From Daphnia pulex (Eukaryota > Arthropoda > Branchiopoda > Diplostraca > Daphniidae), in contig NC_060017.1 of the NCBI RefSeq assembly GCF_021134715.1, positions 2,666,001-2,730,000 on the forward strand: 64,000 nt of DNA, in the 5' to 3' direction. Positions 23,001 through 37,000 of this stretch are shown here, in pieces. Position numbers and translations under genes: made by a program. Below the pieces are notes generated by a model that did no database searches, had not been told where the DNA came from, and saw nothing but the letters and a program-made list of their open reading frames with translations. Numbering within the stretch: position 1 is the stretch's first letter; each line of letters starts with the position of its first letter.

Positions 23001-26000
23001 GGCGTTGAACGATTCAGACTAAAAACTCGAAGACTTTGCCTCGATTTGCTGATAAATCCAGCGAACTCTGATACAGAAAACGGAATCGACTTGTCAACAA
23101 CAAGACGACACCATTATAAAAATTCCGAAACGAATGAGATGAGTTTGTACACCGGTAGATGGTAGTAGTGTGAAAATTTCTTTCAATTCAAAAATCTGCC
23201 GCAAACTTTTAAATACGTTAAGGATATAACTAAGTAACAATACACACGCGTTGATGCGTAATATCCTTGTCTGTTTACTTTTACTGTTTTGAAATTAAGT
23301 CTGACGACTATTTCAAATTTAATCAGATTTATTAATATCTTTTTTTTTACTGCAACATATTCAACATAATCGACAATGAAGTTTGATTATAAGGAATGAT
23401 TCGGATGAAGCTAAAATGCTTGGGAAACCACTCAACATAATCTAAACATGTCAGGGATGAAGAAAGGGAGAGAGAGAGAGTGAAAAAAAGTTGAAGTAGA
23501 GAGCACATCATAAATAGGAATTGAAGAAAAAGGTTCTCGGATTCACGCTGGCAAGCAATCACTCCGGTGAGATTGAATTTCTATTCGTTGTCGTGCAGCA
23601 GCCAATTATTGGAGCTGCCTAAGGCTATAGGATTGGGGAAGGAGGAGAGTTGGGAATGGCCTCCAAGTGCCTGCACACAGCAGCACAGCTCTCACCAACC
23701 CGGTTCTCTGGTAGTAGTTGTGTAATAATTCTGCTGAGTGCGGTCGTGAAGCGTGCGTGATTCCTGATGTGTATTCAACCACCATTGCCCACCCCCCTAT
23801 TCAGCCAACGTCGACTGCCAATAGGTTTCATGAACGCCTGCACGGCAGCGTTATGTAAAGAACTCGGCTCTGAATAGAAACTGCTAAACATCTCACTGAA
23901 TAGTTGGGGCAGTCATTTCATAACAAACCCATCAAATCAGGTTCTCTTTTTAAAAAGTTATGAACGGAATCCTCCACAAAATCAGAGAGCAACGAGAAGA
24001 ATATTTGAACAACAAAATCCGAGAATTTTCGAAGGATTGAATCTATAACAAACAAACTCTCCAACGTGAAAATTTCTCGATAAATATTCACCGTGAATAC
24101 GACCATCATTAGATTGAAATGTAGTGGGCGTTATGAAAGAAAGTGAATTCATCTAATGCATCCTCTTGATCTTATAGCCCTGGCGCAACGTAGAATACCG
24201 TGCCTAAATATCTGGGCTGCGGTTGTTCATTCCGACCATCTGCATCTTTTCCGATTAGCCTTAAAAACGAGGAAAATAAATATTCAGCCAGACATCCCCA
24301 TCAGCAGACATTACACATTTACCAGGACTGTGTCCACACATTCTGGTGTAAAGAGTGAAGCGAAAAAATCGGCAGCACATAGTAACCAACAGTGATGTTA
24401 TTACCATGATAAACGCGACGAAAACTGCAGCTGGCACTGCACTCTGCATGCGGCGCTTCTGCTGTTATTGTCCCGCCATAACTGTGTAATTATCAAGTCA
24501 ACAACAGCACACACATTCCTTTTCTCTTTCTCTCTCCCAGCATGGCGTATAGATTTATTTACTAATATTCCAACTATAGTATATTAGGAGCCGCAGGAAA
24601 ATAACCTAATGCGGCTGCTGCTGTGGACGAGATAAGGAAAAAGAAAGCAGAGGATTTCATTAACAACATTCCAATGTATCCATTATAAGACATCAGCAGG
24701 GTACTGATGCGATTTCTCATCATGTCGACAGATGATGATCGCGGCTTTTGTGTGTGTGCGAGTTCACCTTTTATTCCTTCTTCTTCTTTTTTTGCCAGCA
24801 GCGCTGGAGGAAGATTGATTTTTGGATCCGACTGGTAGTGGTGGTGCTGGTGATGAATTGATATGGTCGACGACGTCTGTGGCGGCGAGGCGATGGGTTC
24901 ATTAGATCTGAGATGAACAACGTGACGTATCGAAGAAGCCGATCCGTCTATAACAACTCAATGAACCAAAAGGGAAAGAGGGAGGAGTGTCGGATGCATG
25001 AGAGCGACTATATAGCCGACACTGCCATGCATAGAGGAAAAAGAGAGAAAGAGAAAAAAGAAGAGTGAGACTTTTTCGCCACGTAAGATGGTTGTGATTA
25101 GTCGTGTTGAAGTGTGAGGCCAGAAAGAGAAAAGACTAGAGAGAGAGATGAGAAAAAAGGGCGAATATAACTCTCTCTGCTGTGTGTGTGTATACGGGAG
25201 AAGAGGGAGGGGGGATAATATAGAGAGCCAAGTTTCTTTGATGATGAACCAACGAGAGCAAAGTAGGCCTCGCGTCTAACAGCCAGGGTGTGAAAAATGG
25301 CTGATTGAAGAGCTCTAGTTCGCGCTGGCTCCTTTTTCTCTCATTTCCTTCCTCTATGGTGGCGCCGGGACTGTCATCATCGCCTCTGAGGAAAATAAAA
25401 AAAAAGTTTCACTGAAATTCACTACGAAAAGAAAAAGGGGGAACGATAGGGATAGTGCCGTGGAACCGAGTGTTCCTCTCTCTTTCGCGTCGTACTTAAC
25501 AAATTCAAAAGTCAAAGTGGGTCCGACTTTTCATCGGGAGGCAAGAGAACATTTCTAGTTGACAAGGATGTATAGTAATATATCAACTGCCTTCTCTCGT
25601 CTCAGTCCTCCAGCAAAGACCAAACAGCCAACAAACAAGACTATGTGAAACTATTAGCTTATTACAAAAGTAGTAGAGTATATATATATTTCCCGTACGA
25701 TAACTACTCTGCTGCGATATAGTACTACGCAGTTGTTGTTGTGTGTTGTTCACTCGCTAATAGGAATCATGACTTTCCTGCGAGCCTCTTGGCTCTTCCT
25801 ATTGTCTCTAGCACTATAAATTCTAAAGAGTTTTCCACGTGTACACCTACACGCGGGAATAGAGCGAGAGAGAAAGAGACGAACCCGAAGAGCTAATATG
25901 CCGCGTTGCGTCTATACACACATTCAACATCAGCCTGAGCGGCACTGCTGCTGCTGCTGCTGTTGCCTGGCCTCTTGAAACCGTGTCGACGACCTATTAT

Positions 26001-28022
26001 ATTCAGTTTTCACGTATTTTTATTTTTTCAGGAGCAACCCACTTATTTAAATTGACCTCGTTGAATAGTCAACGTATTATATCTAGTTGGCTTGTAATGA
26101 GGCCCGTGATAAATATATACACACTGACGGCGTTCAAGACGGGATACAACAAGAGTGTCGTTGTATATGACATCCATCCGACATTATATACATATAGCTA
26201 CTAGCTAGGATATGGTAGTGTCTTTGGCCCTAATTATTTGTCTGTCAATTTATAACAAGGCAGTCGCAGCTGTATAGACGAGACATGCCCGATGAATCGT
26301 TAAACTATCAATCCGATATCTAGAGAAGTGGCGGCGGTGGAACGATATTATATTGTAGACCAAACACGCGTGATACAATCGCTAGGAACAAAAGAATCGA
26401 CCAATAATAATAAGAGTTTTCTTGGGGGGGAAAAAAATACAAACAAAAACAAACAAACAATTTGGAAACTAAAAAAAAGGGAAAAACAGAAAAACAAATT
26501 TGTGAACACGATGTACAGCACGATGTAACAGATGAATCACATCATATTATATAATGAGAAATATAGAAAAAAAAGGAAACATATCAGACACATTCCCGTC
26601 TAAACCTCGCACTTGCTTTTCTCAATTACACAATCATGGTATAGGTGTAATATAGTCTAAATTAAATGTGAGAGTCTGTCAGTGAAGAATGTCATCAAAA
26701 TGTTCGGATATGAATTTGTATGATGGGTGGGGAAAACGCGGTCACCAAAAAGAACTGTCAAACAACATCAAACAAAATCTGTTTTTTTTTTTCTCTCTCT
26801 CTATAATATTTAATTGTACATTCATACATATTTTCTGGTTGTAAATATAAAACACGCACGTTAAAAAAAAAAGTTTTTTTTTATGGGATTGGGGGAATTA
26901 ATAAAATTGGACTTTGGCATTTTGCGGATTCTTGAAATATTTATAGCAGCGGGTCTTGAAGAATTAGAAGGATACTGAGAAATGAATAAGACCCATGAGA
27001 AATTAATATCAATCGATCGGCAATCTTTTGAGATGGGGAGGAAACAATTGAACAATTTTCCAGATTTTTTTCAGAAACTCGGTCACTCGCGGAAGAGTGA
27101 CACAAATAGATTATTATGTATGCACTATAATATAAATTTAATGGTGGGGGCTGTCTTGGTTTATTGAATATAACATGGCACAACCGTCAAAACAAAAGGG
27201 GGAAAAAAAAACTTTACACAACATCAAAGAATTCTTCTTCGCCATTATTTTGTGGTGAATCGTCATCGAACGAAAAGGAATAGATAATCAGACAGGGGAA
27301 ATCCATTTTGTTGTCTCTTTACGATCGTTTCGCTTCGATCCTGCCACTTTCTTTTTTTTTTTTTTTTCTTTTTTATTATTTCGACCTGTTTCTCTTTTGG
27401 CCAGTACCCAAGGCCTATAATATTTGTATGTACAAAAGTTGCTATATACGCGATGGGCAGATATAGTCCCGTAATAATATTTGAATTTGAATTCATATTC
27501 TATCGAGTGAGGGATGCAATGGGGGTCGCGTTCGGTTGACCGAATATTATACGAATGTGGTGGAATATCCAAAAAACGGCGGGGAGGAATGAAAGTAAAA
27601 AAAAAACAAACTCGTTCCATACAAAAAGGACATGAAAGATGTTAAACATATATCCGAGAGAAGGTCAAAGCGATATTCTCTCAGCAGACTCACTCTCCCG
27701 GTATAGTATCAATATATACACACACACACTATTACGTATCGCATATAAATGCGTGCAGGGAATAATCGGCAAATATCAAAGGAAACAAGAACAACGGCGA
27801 ATCCTCTCCGTGTTCCTTCATTCGTCATTGACGAATTGTTTCATTGCGCCCATCAAATGGCGCGGAAACCAATCGGCTGAAAACTGGTTGGCCGAGAATT
27901 ATTGACTCGTCGCATTATTTATAGACTCTAAAAAAAACACAATGGGATTTTCTTTATTTTGGCTCTATATCTCTGCGTATTAGGTATCAAAGTCGTCCAG
28001 GGTTTGGGTGTTGGCAAGTCCT
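23001..28022. other. Gene-poor interval between PEX13 and Vsx
   Basis: No exon could be supported in these 5 kb. The right end should be the Vsx 3'UTR: a minus-strand AATAAA (TTTATT at 27953-27958) lies about 65 bp beyond the stop, and more T-rich candidates lie further left. Purine-rich GAGAGA runs are frequent around 25040-25150. The left part must carry the PEX13 promoter. Short open frames of 60-90 codons show no domain. Confidence 0.5.
27953..27958 (-). terminator. Candidate polyadenylation signal for Vsx
   Basis: The minus strand reads AATAAA about 65 bp after the stop codon. It is the closest canonical hexamer; a longer 3'UTR using sites further left is possible, as developmental regulators often have long 3'UTRs. 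Confidence 0.35.
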
Positions 28023-31000
28023 TCAAAATGAGGAGGAAGAAGAATCGGATGAAATGAGGAACTCGCCGTCCCGCTGCTGCGCTTGCTGCTGCTGCTGTTG
28101 TTGCTGCTGTTGTTGTTGTTGTTGTTGCAAGTGCTGCAGTTGTTGCTGGTGGTGGTGGCTGACTGAGAATCCGCCGGCGATTCGGGCCTGGTGCTCGGCC
28201 GCTTTGGCCCTCAATTCGGCCACGCTGTTCATGCGGAAGTCGTCGACGGGCGAGCGGTTGGCGTGATGGAGTTGAGCGGCGGCGTAACTCGCCATGTAGG
28301 TGCTGGCCTCCGACGACGACGACGTCGACGTGTGTTGCGGGTGCAGGTGGGAAAGGTGAGCGGCGTGATGATGCTGACCCACCGCGCCCGCCGATTGGAT
28401 GCCACTCGGCGAGAGCTTGTTGCGCTTATTGTGATGATTGCCGCCGATGGATTCCCTGATGATGTGACCACTTTTCTCCGACTGTTGCTGCTCGTCGCCG
28501 CTCGAGTGATCGCCGCCGTCATTGGGCCCATTTCCCGAATCTCTCGTCCGCTCGCCGCTTCCGCCGCCGACGCCTCCGCCGTTCTCGTCGTCGTCTTCCT
28601 TATTACTTTCGTCGCCGCTCGTCAGCTGATGCGCCGCTTCCAGCGACTTCCGGTGCATACCTGAAGGCGGAGAGAGAAAATATAAAAATAATTTCAAAAG
28701 TCATTTCTTTGTGTCCACTTACCAATGTTGTCCATCTTATTATCGAGAATTATATTATGAGCAATTGAATGGATAAGAAACGAGATGAAAATGGAACGTA
28801 CCGAGTAACCAGGGGGCGACGCATTCGTTTTCCTTTGCCGATTTGACGATCGTGTCCGGCAATGGCAACGAGTGGCGGACCATGGCTCCGTAGAGTCCGT
28901 ACTCGGCCATGATGGTCGACCGACCCCAGCATTTCTCCGTTTTGCGCCACTTGGCCCGTCGGTTTTGAAACCACACCTGAAAATCGTAAGAGACACCAAA
29001 TTGTGAGTTTCGATGGGAAACAAATTACAGAAAATTAGAGCCCAATACGATTGATTGTAGTAGATCGCATTTCCAAAATGGATATCATTATCGGATATTA
29101 TATAGAAAAAAGGGGAGCGAATCTAACACCCAGAACAACGGTGAAATGCCGTGCACGGGGGGAAAATAAAAAAAATGATATTTATAACCCTGTGGGCTTT
29201 TAATGCGACGTGTGTAGGTGGCCAAGTGCGTAACAGCGGGCGGAGGAAGGCTTATTCTCAGCGGGGAGCATTCGTAATTGGCGCCCGGCTTGTTATTGTA
29301 TAACCTAACGCATATAACGAGGCCGGCGCGTCTAGTGTGTGTGAACTCGGCTGCGGTATAGTGCTGCTGGTACATGTACGTGGGAGGAGTCGAGATTTAT
29401 TCTTTCGAGGGCCGGCTCATCATCCACACGGCCCTTTTCTTTTCCCAGGCAGCAAACGCACGTAACACCACGAACATCGATACCCTATAGGTCTATACAC
29501 ATACAGAAAATCTATTCTATTCTACAACGCAGTTCAAAAGGTTATTGAATTTTCTGCGACTATATATTTAACGGCCTAATAGAATTTCTCAAGAAATGGA
29601 TGACGCAATGACAGTCGCGTGTCACCATTGCCGCAAATCCGACACTTTGTATTATACGCCTGGGTCCGTGTATATTCGCAACCGAATGACGTTGGAAGGG
29701 GGGATGATGTACGATGGCGAGTAAACTTGTGCCAAATATTGGTGAGGATTTATCTGCGTATTTACAAGGGGAGACAGTATAATAGGCATATGACGAAGCC
29801 TCATTCATTCCTTTTTCCTTCCTGGTGTGGCCATTATTTGCTCAGCTCATGTTTATTCATAGCCATCTTGTTTTTCGCACCCCCTCCGATATATCGATGT
29901 TAAAGGCGAAATACAGCAGCCAGGCACGCGCCCATTACACGTAAATACGTGGATACGCATCTATAGCTAGTACAGAGTAGTAGGTAGTAATCGTCTACAC
30001 ACAGCAGGAAAGAAATAAGGCGCGGCGCCATTAATGCGGAAACCAATTTCCCAAGGCCCTCGCTGTATCGTATACTACCCTGCGCTGCTGGACTGCTGGC
30101 TATCTAATAATAAAAGAAGCCAAAGAAAGAAAAATTGGGAAGACTGTAATCAATTAATTGGTTTGTAAGGAGGGTGGGGGGAGGGGCGTTGAAAGTAGCG
30201 TGTAGAAAAGTAATCAGCAATGTGTGCTGCTCAGGAAAAAGAAAAGAAGAAATAAGTCTCCATCTCCTATATGTACTTCATTTCTTTTTCTCTCTCTACG
30301 CTCACTTTATAATAGACACCACTTCTTCTTCTTCTTCTCTTCTTCTTCTTTTGGGTGACGTCAGTCCACTGGTGGTGGTGGGTGCGACTCGGATTTCGGC
30401 CGGCCCCGAAAGGACCCCCCTCTCCCAAAAAAAGGCTGTGCACACACACACAGACACACATTAGATAGGACCAGAAGAGAGCGACGTCTCTACTAATTGG
30501 TTCTTAATTAAGAAACGACAACGTCTGCTGGCCGCCTGCCACACTGTGCTGCTCTTGTACATTCTTGTTGTTGTTTTGGCTCTTCTTAGCTTGTAGACTG
30601 GCGTAGTGTGCCTCTAGTAGTGTGCGCTACTCTCATATAATAAGTGCGTGTAGGCTTTATACACACACACAGCCGTCTCTCATTTTCTGCAGTGACTCCT
30701 TTTTTGTGTTCCAGCCGCGGATGGCGAGAGATCCCCCGCGTGAAACTGTAGATGGTCCCTCACAAGTGCTCCTTCTCTTTTTTATTTTATTTTTTTTCTC
30801 TCGTCGGCTGTTGTTGTTGTTGGCCCCTTTTTTCTCTGTGCTCCTATATCCTAACGTCCGTCTGTTTGTTCTTTTGGCGCTTCCTCCTCTTTTGGCTCCT
30901 TTTTTTCTTCATCTCTCTCTATCCAGCCAGAGATCCGTCCGTTACAACACGATACTCTGCGAACCCTCTTCAAACAGCCGGCACTTTCCCGTATATGCTC

Positions 31001-34000
31001 TTGTGTAGTGTAGCCCTACACACTCGACACAGACGGACCTTGTGTGTAACTCTCGTGCTCTCTGATTGGTCATTATAAGCCCGCCCGGACAGAGTCGTCG
31101 CTCTGAACTGTATATAGCTAGGCAGCGCATACTACACACAGATGTATTGTCTTACATACATATCCATGTACTTTTGCTTCTTCTTCTCTCCCACATATAT
31201 TTCTTCTTTGTTTTTCTTTCTTTCTTTCTCGTTGTGTCCGTTCCTATTCGCACAGCTGCTCCCATCTTTCTACGTGATAAGGATCTAACAAATTAGGCTC
31301 CATGTTAACTCTACCATAATATCTAGATATACACCAAAGAGAAAAGACGGAGGACTCAACTCCAGGGTCTTTACATTCCCTTTAATTTGGAATCCTTTCA
31401 TGTTGACAGAGTAATATAGATAGATACAGCGCTGCGGAGGGCGGATGATGTAGGAGAGAGGGAAAATATGTCGTCGTGTCTATTGCTGCTGATGGCTTAT
31501 ATATGAGCCATCAAGACCGCAGAACAATATGAGAGCAGCAGCTCCTATAAGGAGCCATCAGCTCGCAGAGAGGGTTAACGGGAATGTTTGAGGGAAATAA
31601 GCAATCAGAGTGGGAGAGAAAGAAAAGGAAAAAAGACGCCAGTCATCTCTTTTTCTTCTCCGTCATTCGGACGAAGGAGCTTATTGTCTTTCTCCTGCTG
31701 CACGATAGTATATTTCGAAGGGGGGATTACTCGTCTACACGTATATAGACTTTGCTGCTGCTCCTGCTGCTGTGTATATAATTTCTTGTTTGATTTTTTG
31801 GAATTCTCTATAGACAAGAGTTTTGTGTTCACCATCAGTGACTGCAGTTCTTATCGTCGTCTACAATAGGAGAGACTGTTCTCTGCTGTCAGCTGCAGTA
31901 GAGAACAGGAGCGGGAGATGAGCTGCTGGTGGCATTTCGGTCGTCGCTGATTGGCTGCCCACCAACACATTTCCAGGGTAAAGAAAAAGAATGAACAGAA
32001 CGTTGGCTGCTCTGCTCTGCTCTGCTCTGTGTGTCGAGGCGTGGAGCGGAGAAATATCGGGAACCTGACGTCATCATCCTTTTGATGGCCAATAGAAAAG
32101 CCAGAAAACAATGGAACGAATAGATCCCCCCGAAGCACTGTGTGGATGGTGCATTAGTAGTGTCTAAAGGGCCACGATGGAGACATAATAGAACGAATAA
32201 GGGAGGAGTGAACGATATTGTAGAAGGGAGAGAGAGAGAGAAAGACCCCATGAATTCGATTGCCCCCGCAAAGTTGCTGCTGCCATCAGCCTTTTAAAAA
32301 ATTGTCAAGACCCAGAGCTTTTCGCCTTTTCGCCCTCTCTCCAATTTTGATTTCATTTCCCCCCTTCAATTCCTTTATGTTCCTTTTTACTCCTCCTCAC
32401 TCGTACGTACAATAAACGACGGGATTTACAGACTGCCGAGTGAGAGAGAATATTATGCAATGACTTATTGAAATCTCGAAAAGCTTCTGGCTCTGCATGG
32501 AGTGTAGTGCCCATGTCATTACTATATGAGTAGACTAGACCAAAATTATTAAAAAAGAAATATTTCAACAACAAAAATTTGGAACTGTTGTACGGAAAAC
32601 TGGAGGAAATAATTTGCCTAGATTTTGAATTTAAATAATCTCGGTCGAAAGATGTTAGGGAAAAGATGAAATCCGATTATGTAGTGAGGAGGAGGGGGTT
32701 TCTGGTCGGGAAAAGTGCCGACATCATGAGATTTCACGCTCGTCATTTACGAATAACGCGACGAAAGTGGCCGATGAACCGAAACAACCTCACAGCATCC
32801 GCGCAACCAAAGAAAATTAGAATTTAGAAAGTGTCGACGAATGGCAGAACGGGATGACACAACTGAAAAGATGACGCAGCTCATATATTCTCCAGTTTCA
32901 GTTTTGGGGCGATATATCATTCAACCAAACTCGCCTATTAATCTGTCCCGTGCGCGCTGCTTGCCAATGGAACAGCGAAATTCAGACAACGGTGTCGATT
33001 AGATTTTGGATAGCGAATGCAATTGGTTGATCGGTTCGCGGGACATAATCGCTCGTTCATCAGCTCTTTTTTTCTCCCCTTCTTCCTCTCGTCTTATCAT
33101 TTATATTCTCTCCCTACCCGGACAGCAGAAAAGAACTTTATTACAGATTTGTCAATGAACGGAAAAAGAATAGGGAACTAGGTGATAATGGATTATACGT
33201 GACATTATTATATCTGCGCGAGCGCCATCAGAGTCAGAGTCTCATATCATTCGACTTTATTACCGCATACAATTTGATGACCAGCAGCTCTTTTCTTTTT
33301 CTTCCGGCGACTCATCGGAAATCCACCGGCTCTTGTCTTATATCGAAGCTTCATTATTCATTAATGCTACTCCATTTATTAATAAAGCTAGGAGGAAATC
33401 CTTCTCAAATTCTACACAATTCATTTGACACGGAAATCTAGAAATTCTTTATTAAAAAATCCCTTGGCATTCATCCGTGTTTTTCTTCACCGCACTATTC
33501 GCTTCTTAATATAAATCCCCCCAAACGTCTTATTATGCATAATTCTTTAACGTTTTTTTTTTTTTTTTTTTTAATTCAATTTTTGTGCTCCGGTTGGATC
33601 TCATATCTCTTGATTGTAGTCACACAGAACCTCTAACAAAACTCAAAAGAGTAATGAGTCTCAATAGAGTAATACTGAGGGTGGGTGTGAAAAAGGTTGG
33701 TGGCCCCCCCCTCTCTCTCTCTCTCCACTTGTCACATGATCCTCCACTCATTTCCAGAGCGCGTGATGATGTGACGAGGACACACGAAACAATCTGTAGA
33801 CACGTAATAATAACCCACAGCTATAGCGGTAGTATACAATATACATACATGCGCTGAGTTTATTTTATTCCGTCGTCACACCGAAAAAAGGAAAAACATG
33901 GGGCGAGAGATGCGAGTGACAATAGCCGCACCCCACACTCTCTCTCTCTCTCTCAGCTATATATCGTGAAGTATTTTGTATCATTGGAAACGGGTAAAAA

Positions 34001-37000
34001 AGGATGGGGGGTTAGCTGAGTGGGTGTGGGTGTGTGTGTGTGCAAAGGTGAGGAGGTCGAGAGGGACTTTTGTTTTCTCTTGAAATGGACAAAAAAAAAA
34101 TCCTTTCTCTCCCCTTCATATGGTCCGTTATGTGGAGCTGCTGATATATGTGCGGTCTTTGATTTAGATTTTTTTTTTCGCTCTCCCCACCCTCAAACAG
34201 GATGTGATATTACCGCGCTGTGTGTGTATATAACAGCAATCCATCTCGTACTTTTATATGTATACCTATTCTCTAAAAATCTCGTCTACATCTCTCCCAC
34301 TTTTTATTTTCTTTGATCCTATTCAGAGGAACGAGGTGAGAACTGCCAAGCTCAATCTCCCATCTCGTATTTCTATCCATCCTCGCTGCTGCTTCCTTAA
34401 CGGCGCATTTCTTTTCTTCTTCTTCTTCTTCTTCTTCCAAGAAAATACTCTAATAATTCCCTATTCATTCAATCTGCGCTGATTATTTCACACCCACCTC
34501 TCACGTCCCCCCCACCTCCTTTTTATTCCCGTTCGCATACATACACACTGTGATGATATTACACCTTTTTATTCCACACCCACCTTTCATATTTAATGAT
34601 AATAATATTAAAAGAGTAAAATATTCATCTTTCCTTTGATTTCTTTTCTTTGGCAAACTGACGGAATCTGAGTCTGAGTCTGAGCGAGCGTCTTAATATA
34701 CTTTTGATGTCGAATTAAATGACGATGAATGGCCTCTTTTATATGAGCCCGTCATCTACTGATGTGGGCAATGGACTTTTTTCTCCCCAATGTGCTCCGG
34801 CTCCTCCGCATTGGATTTTCAGATGTTGCAGTGACATATTCCATCAAATCAGATCGGCTCGGCTGATTAGATTCGTCGTCATGCCAACGCCCATTCACTC
34901 ACTCTTCATCAGCCACACCCACATGTGCACAAAAATCCTGTCGCCCACTGTCATTTCACGGGGAATCTGATTTTTCTTTCTTAACTTTTTTCGCTCCGAT
35001 AAGTTAATGAAAATATTAGCGGCAAATGCGACAAAAAGAAAAATGTGCGCGCATACATATAGGACGTTGAATGAGCGCTCTTGGAGTACTTTCCCCATCA
35101 TCAAAGTCTATGCAGAAGAGGCCGATGAATTGAATGTGCCGGCACTTGATTTTTTTTTCTTTCCAAGTTAATCGGCAAACGGCTAAATCAATTGAGGAAA
35201 AATGAAAATCTCACGTTTTCTGTCGTACGTGAGTGCTTCATTTTGCTTGGCTATGCCGATTCACCGACTCTATACGTACGCATATAGCACAGTCAAGTCA
35301 GCAGGGAGTACGAGAGGCTAGACGAGGTCGAACTAGGATTGGTTGATTGCTGGGCACAACCAGCTGATGATGGCGGCCGAGAAATTGGATCGAGAGAGGC
35401 AACTCTTCACGATGACACGTATGAAATATTTTCTTTTTTTTTTAATGGAAATAAGAAATAAAAAAAGAGGCTAGAAATCGATTTCTTTGTGCGGCAAGGG
35501 CAATTGATCAATTACAAACTGAGAAAGTTTGTCTAGCCGAAAGAATGTCAGACTTGGGTCCGCTTGATGGATGCCTGCGAGTCTATTACAAGCCATTTGG
35601 ACGAGGGTACAATTTGAGACGGGCTAAACAGGAGCCAAACGGAGCCAAAAAGGGGGGAACAAAAAAGAAAAGGAGAAAATAGCGGCCAGCAAAACGACAG
35701 GACGAATGGCTGCGTTCATCCATTCCGCCAAGTGCCTCCTCCCATATCCAGCTAACCCGTTCCTTTTTTCTTTCTATTTTTTGAGTTCACCAGCATCCCT
35801 CTTATATGTGTGTCCGTCCTTCTTCTTCCTCTGCTTGCGCGGGCGCAGCAGTGGGAAATTTCACCCTCCAACCCATGGAAAGAAGAAAAGTTGTTCATAA
35901 TTCGATTACGAGCACACATAGACGAGAGAGAAAAGAGAACCCCATTCGAACTTCCCGGCTCCCGACTACTCTCTTTTATATCATTCTCCCTTTCGACAGC
36001 AACTTAATGTACCCCCAGCGCTATACTATTCTCGTATAGAGCTCATTTTATTTTACTATTCTCTCTCTCTGCGTAATATTTTCGTCCCCATAATTTCATA
36101 TGTGTGCAGCATGAAACTCGTCTCCCCCATCTCGATTTTTGATTCTATACTCGGAAATTTATCCAATGGGCCGTCATGTAACGCCATGGCGTCACTCCGA
36201 TGATTCAACTCTTTGTCTAAGTTTTTCCTGTCATACACGCATGGAGGACTATAGTTTGGTCCTGTTGTAATAAAGGGACCAATAATAAGTGTATAGAGAA
36301 CTTTTAAAAATTTTGTTTTGCTCATTCCTGGACATTTGGATTATTTGAGCAACTTTTTTTTTTTAAATTCTGAATTGATAATTAGCCAAGTCATTCGGTT
36401 GATTTCAATCTTTTAAAACTAAAAAAAGAACATGATAGGAATGTAGTCCATCTATAATTCCCACGTACGCCCACGTAGGATTTCGATCCTCTGCATCGCA
36501 TATTCGTCCACTTGTCTCGGTCTGAAAAATTGTGTAGTATCTCGATAACGATTCGAGTGGCGACGCCATGTGTGTATAAAAGAAGAGGAGAAGAAGCCAA
36601 TGGCTAATTAGGGCGAGCAAAACCCACGTCGCTTTTTTTTGTCTCTGTTAATTATAACTCGACCAAAGAACAAGAGTCGACACAGGGTTGCGTGACGCCA
36701 ACACGCAACTGTTGAGAGAAACAAAGAAAGAAGAGAAGAGAAGCAGTTCCCGGAAAAAAGGTGTAAATTGGCATATCCACAAAAAGTAAAATATAATAGA
36801 ACAGGTTGACGATTGCGTCAAAAGTATCCCGTCAAGTCGCTGCTCGATACTTGGTCCTTTACCTGACGCACAAGTACATTTTCGACACAGCCATATTCCG
36901 AAGCTTATTGTGTGTGTGTCTTATATATTTGACTATATCATCCGCACTACACATGCCTACATTATACGCATTGCAAGTAGTATATGACTCTCTGATGGCT

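Noticed and set aside
28191..28664. 157-codon plus-strand open frame, plus a poly-cysteine frame beside it
   Set aside because: Antisense of Vsx exon 5; produced by the CAG/CAA repeat and biased codons.
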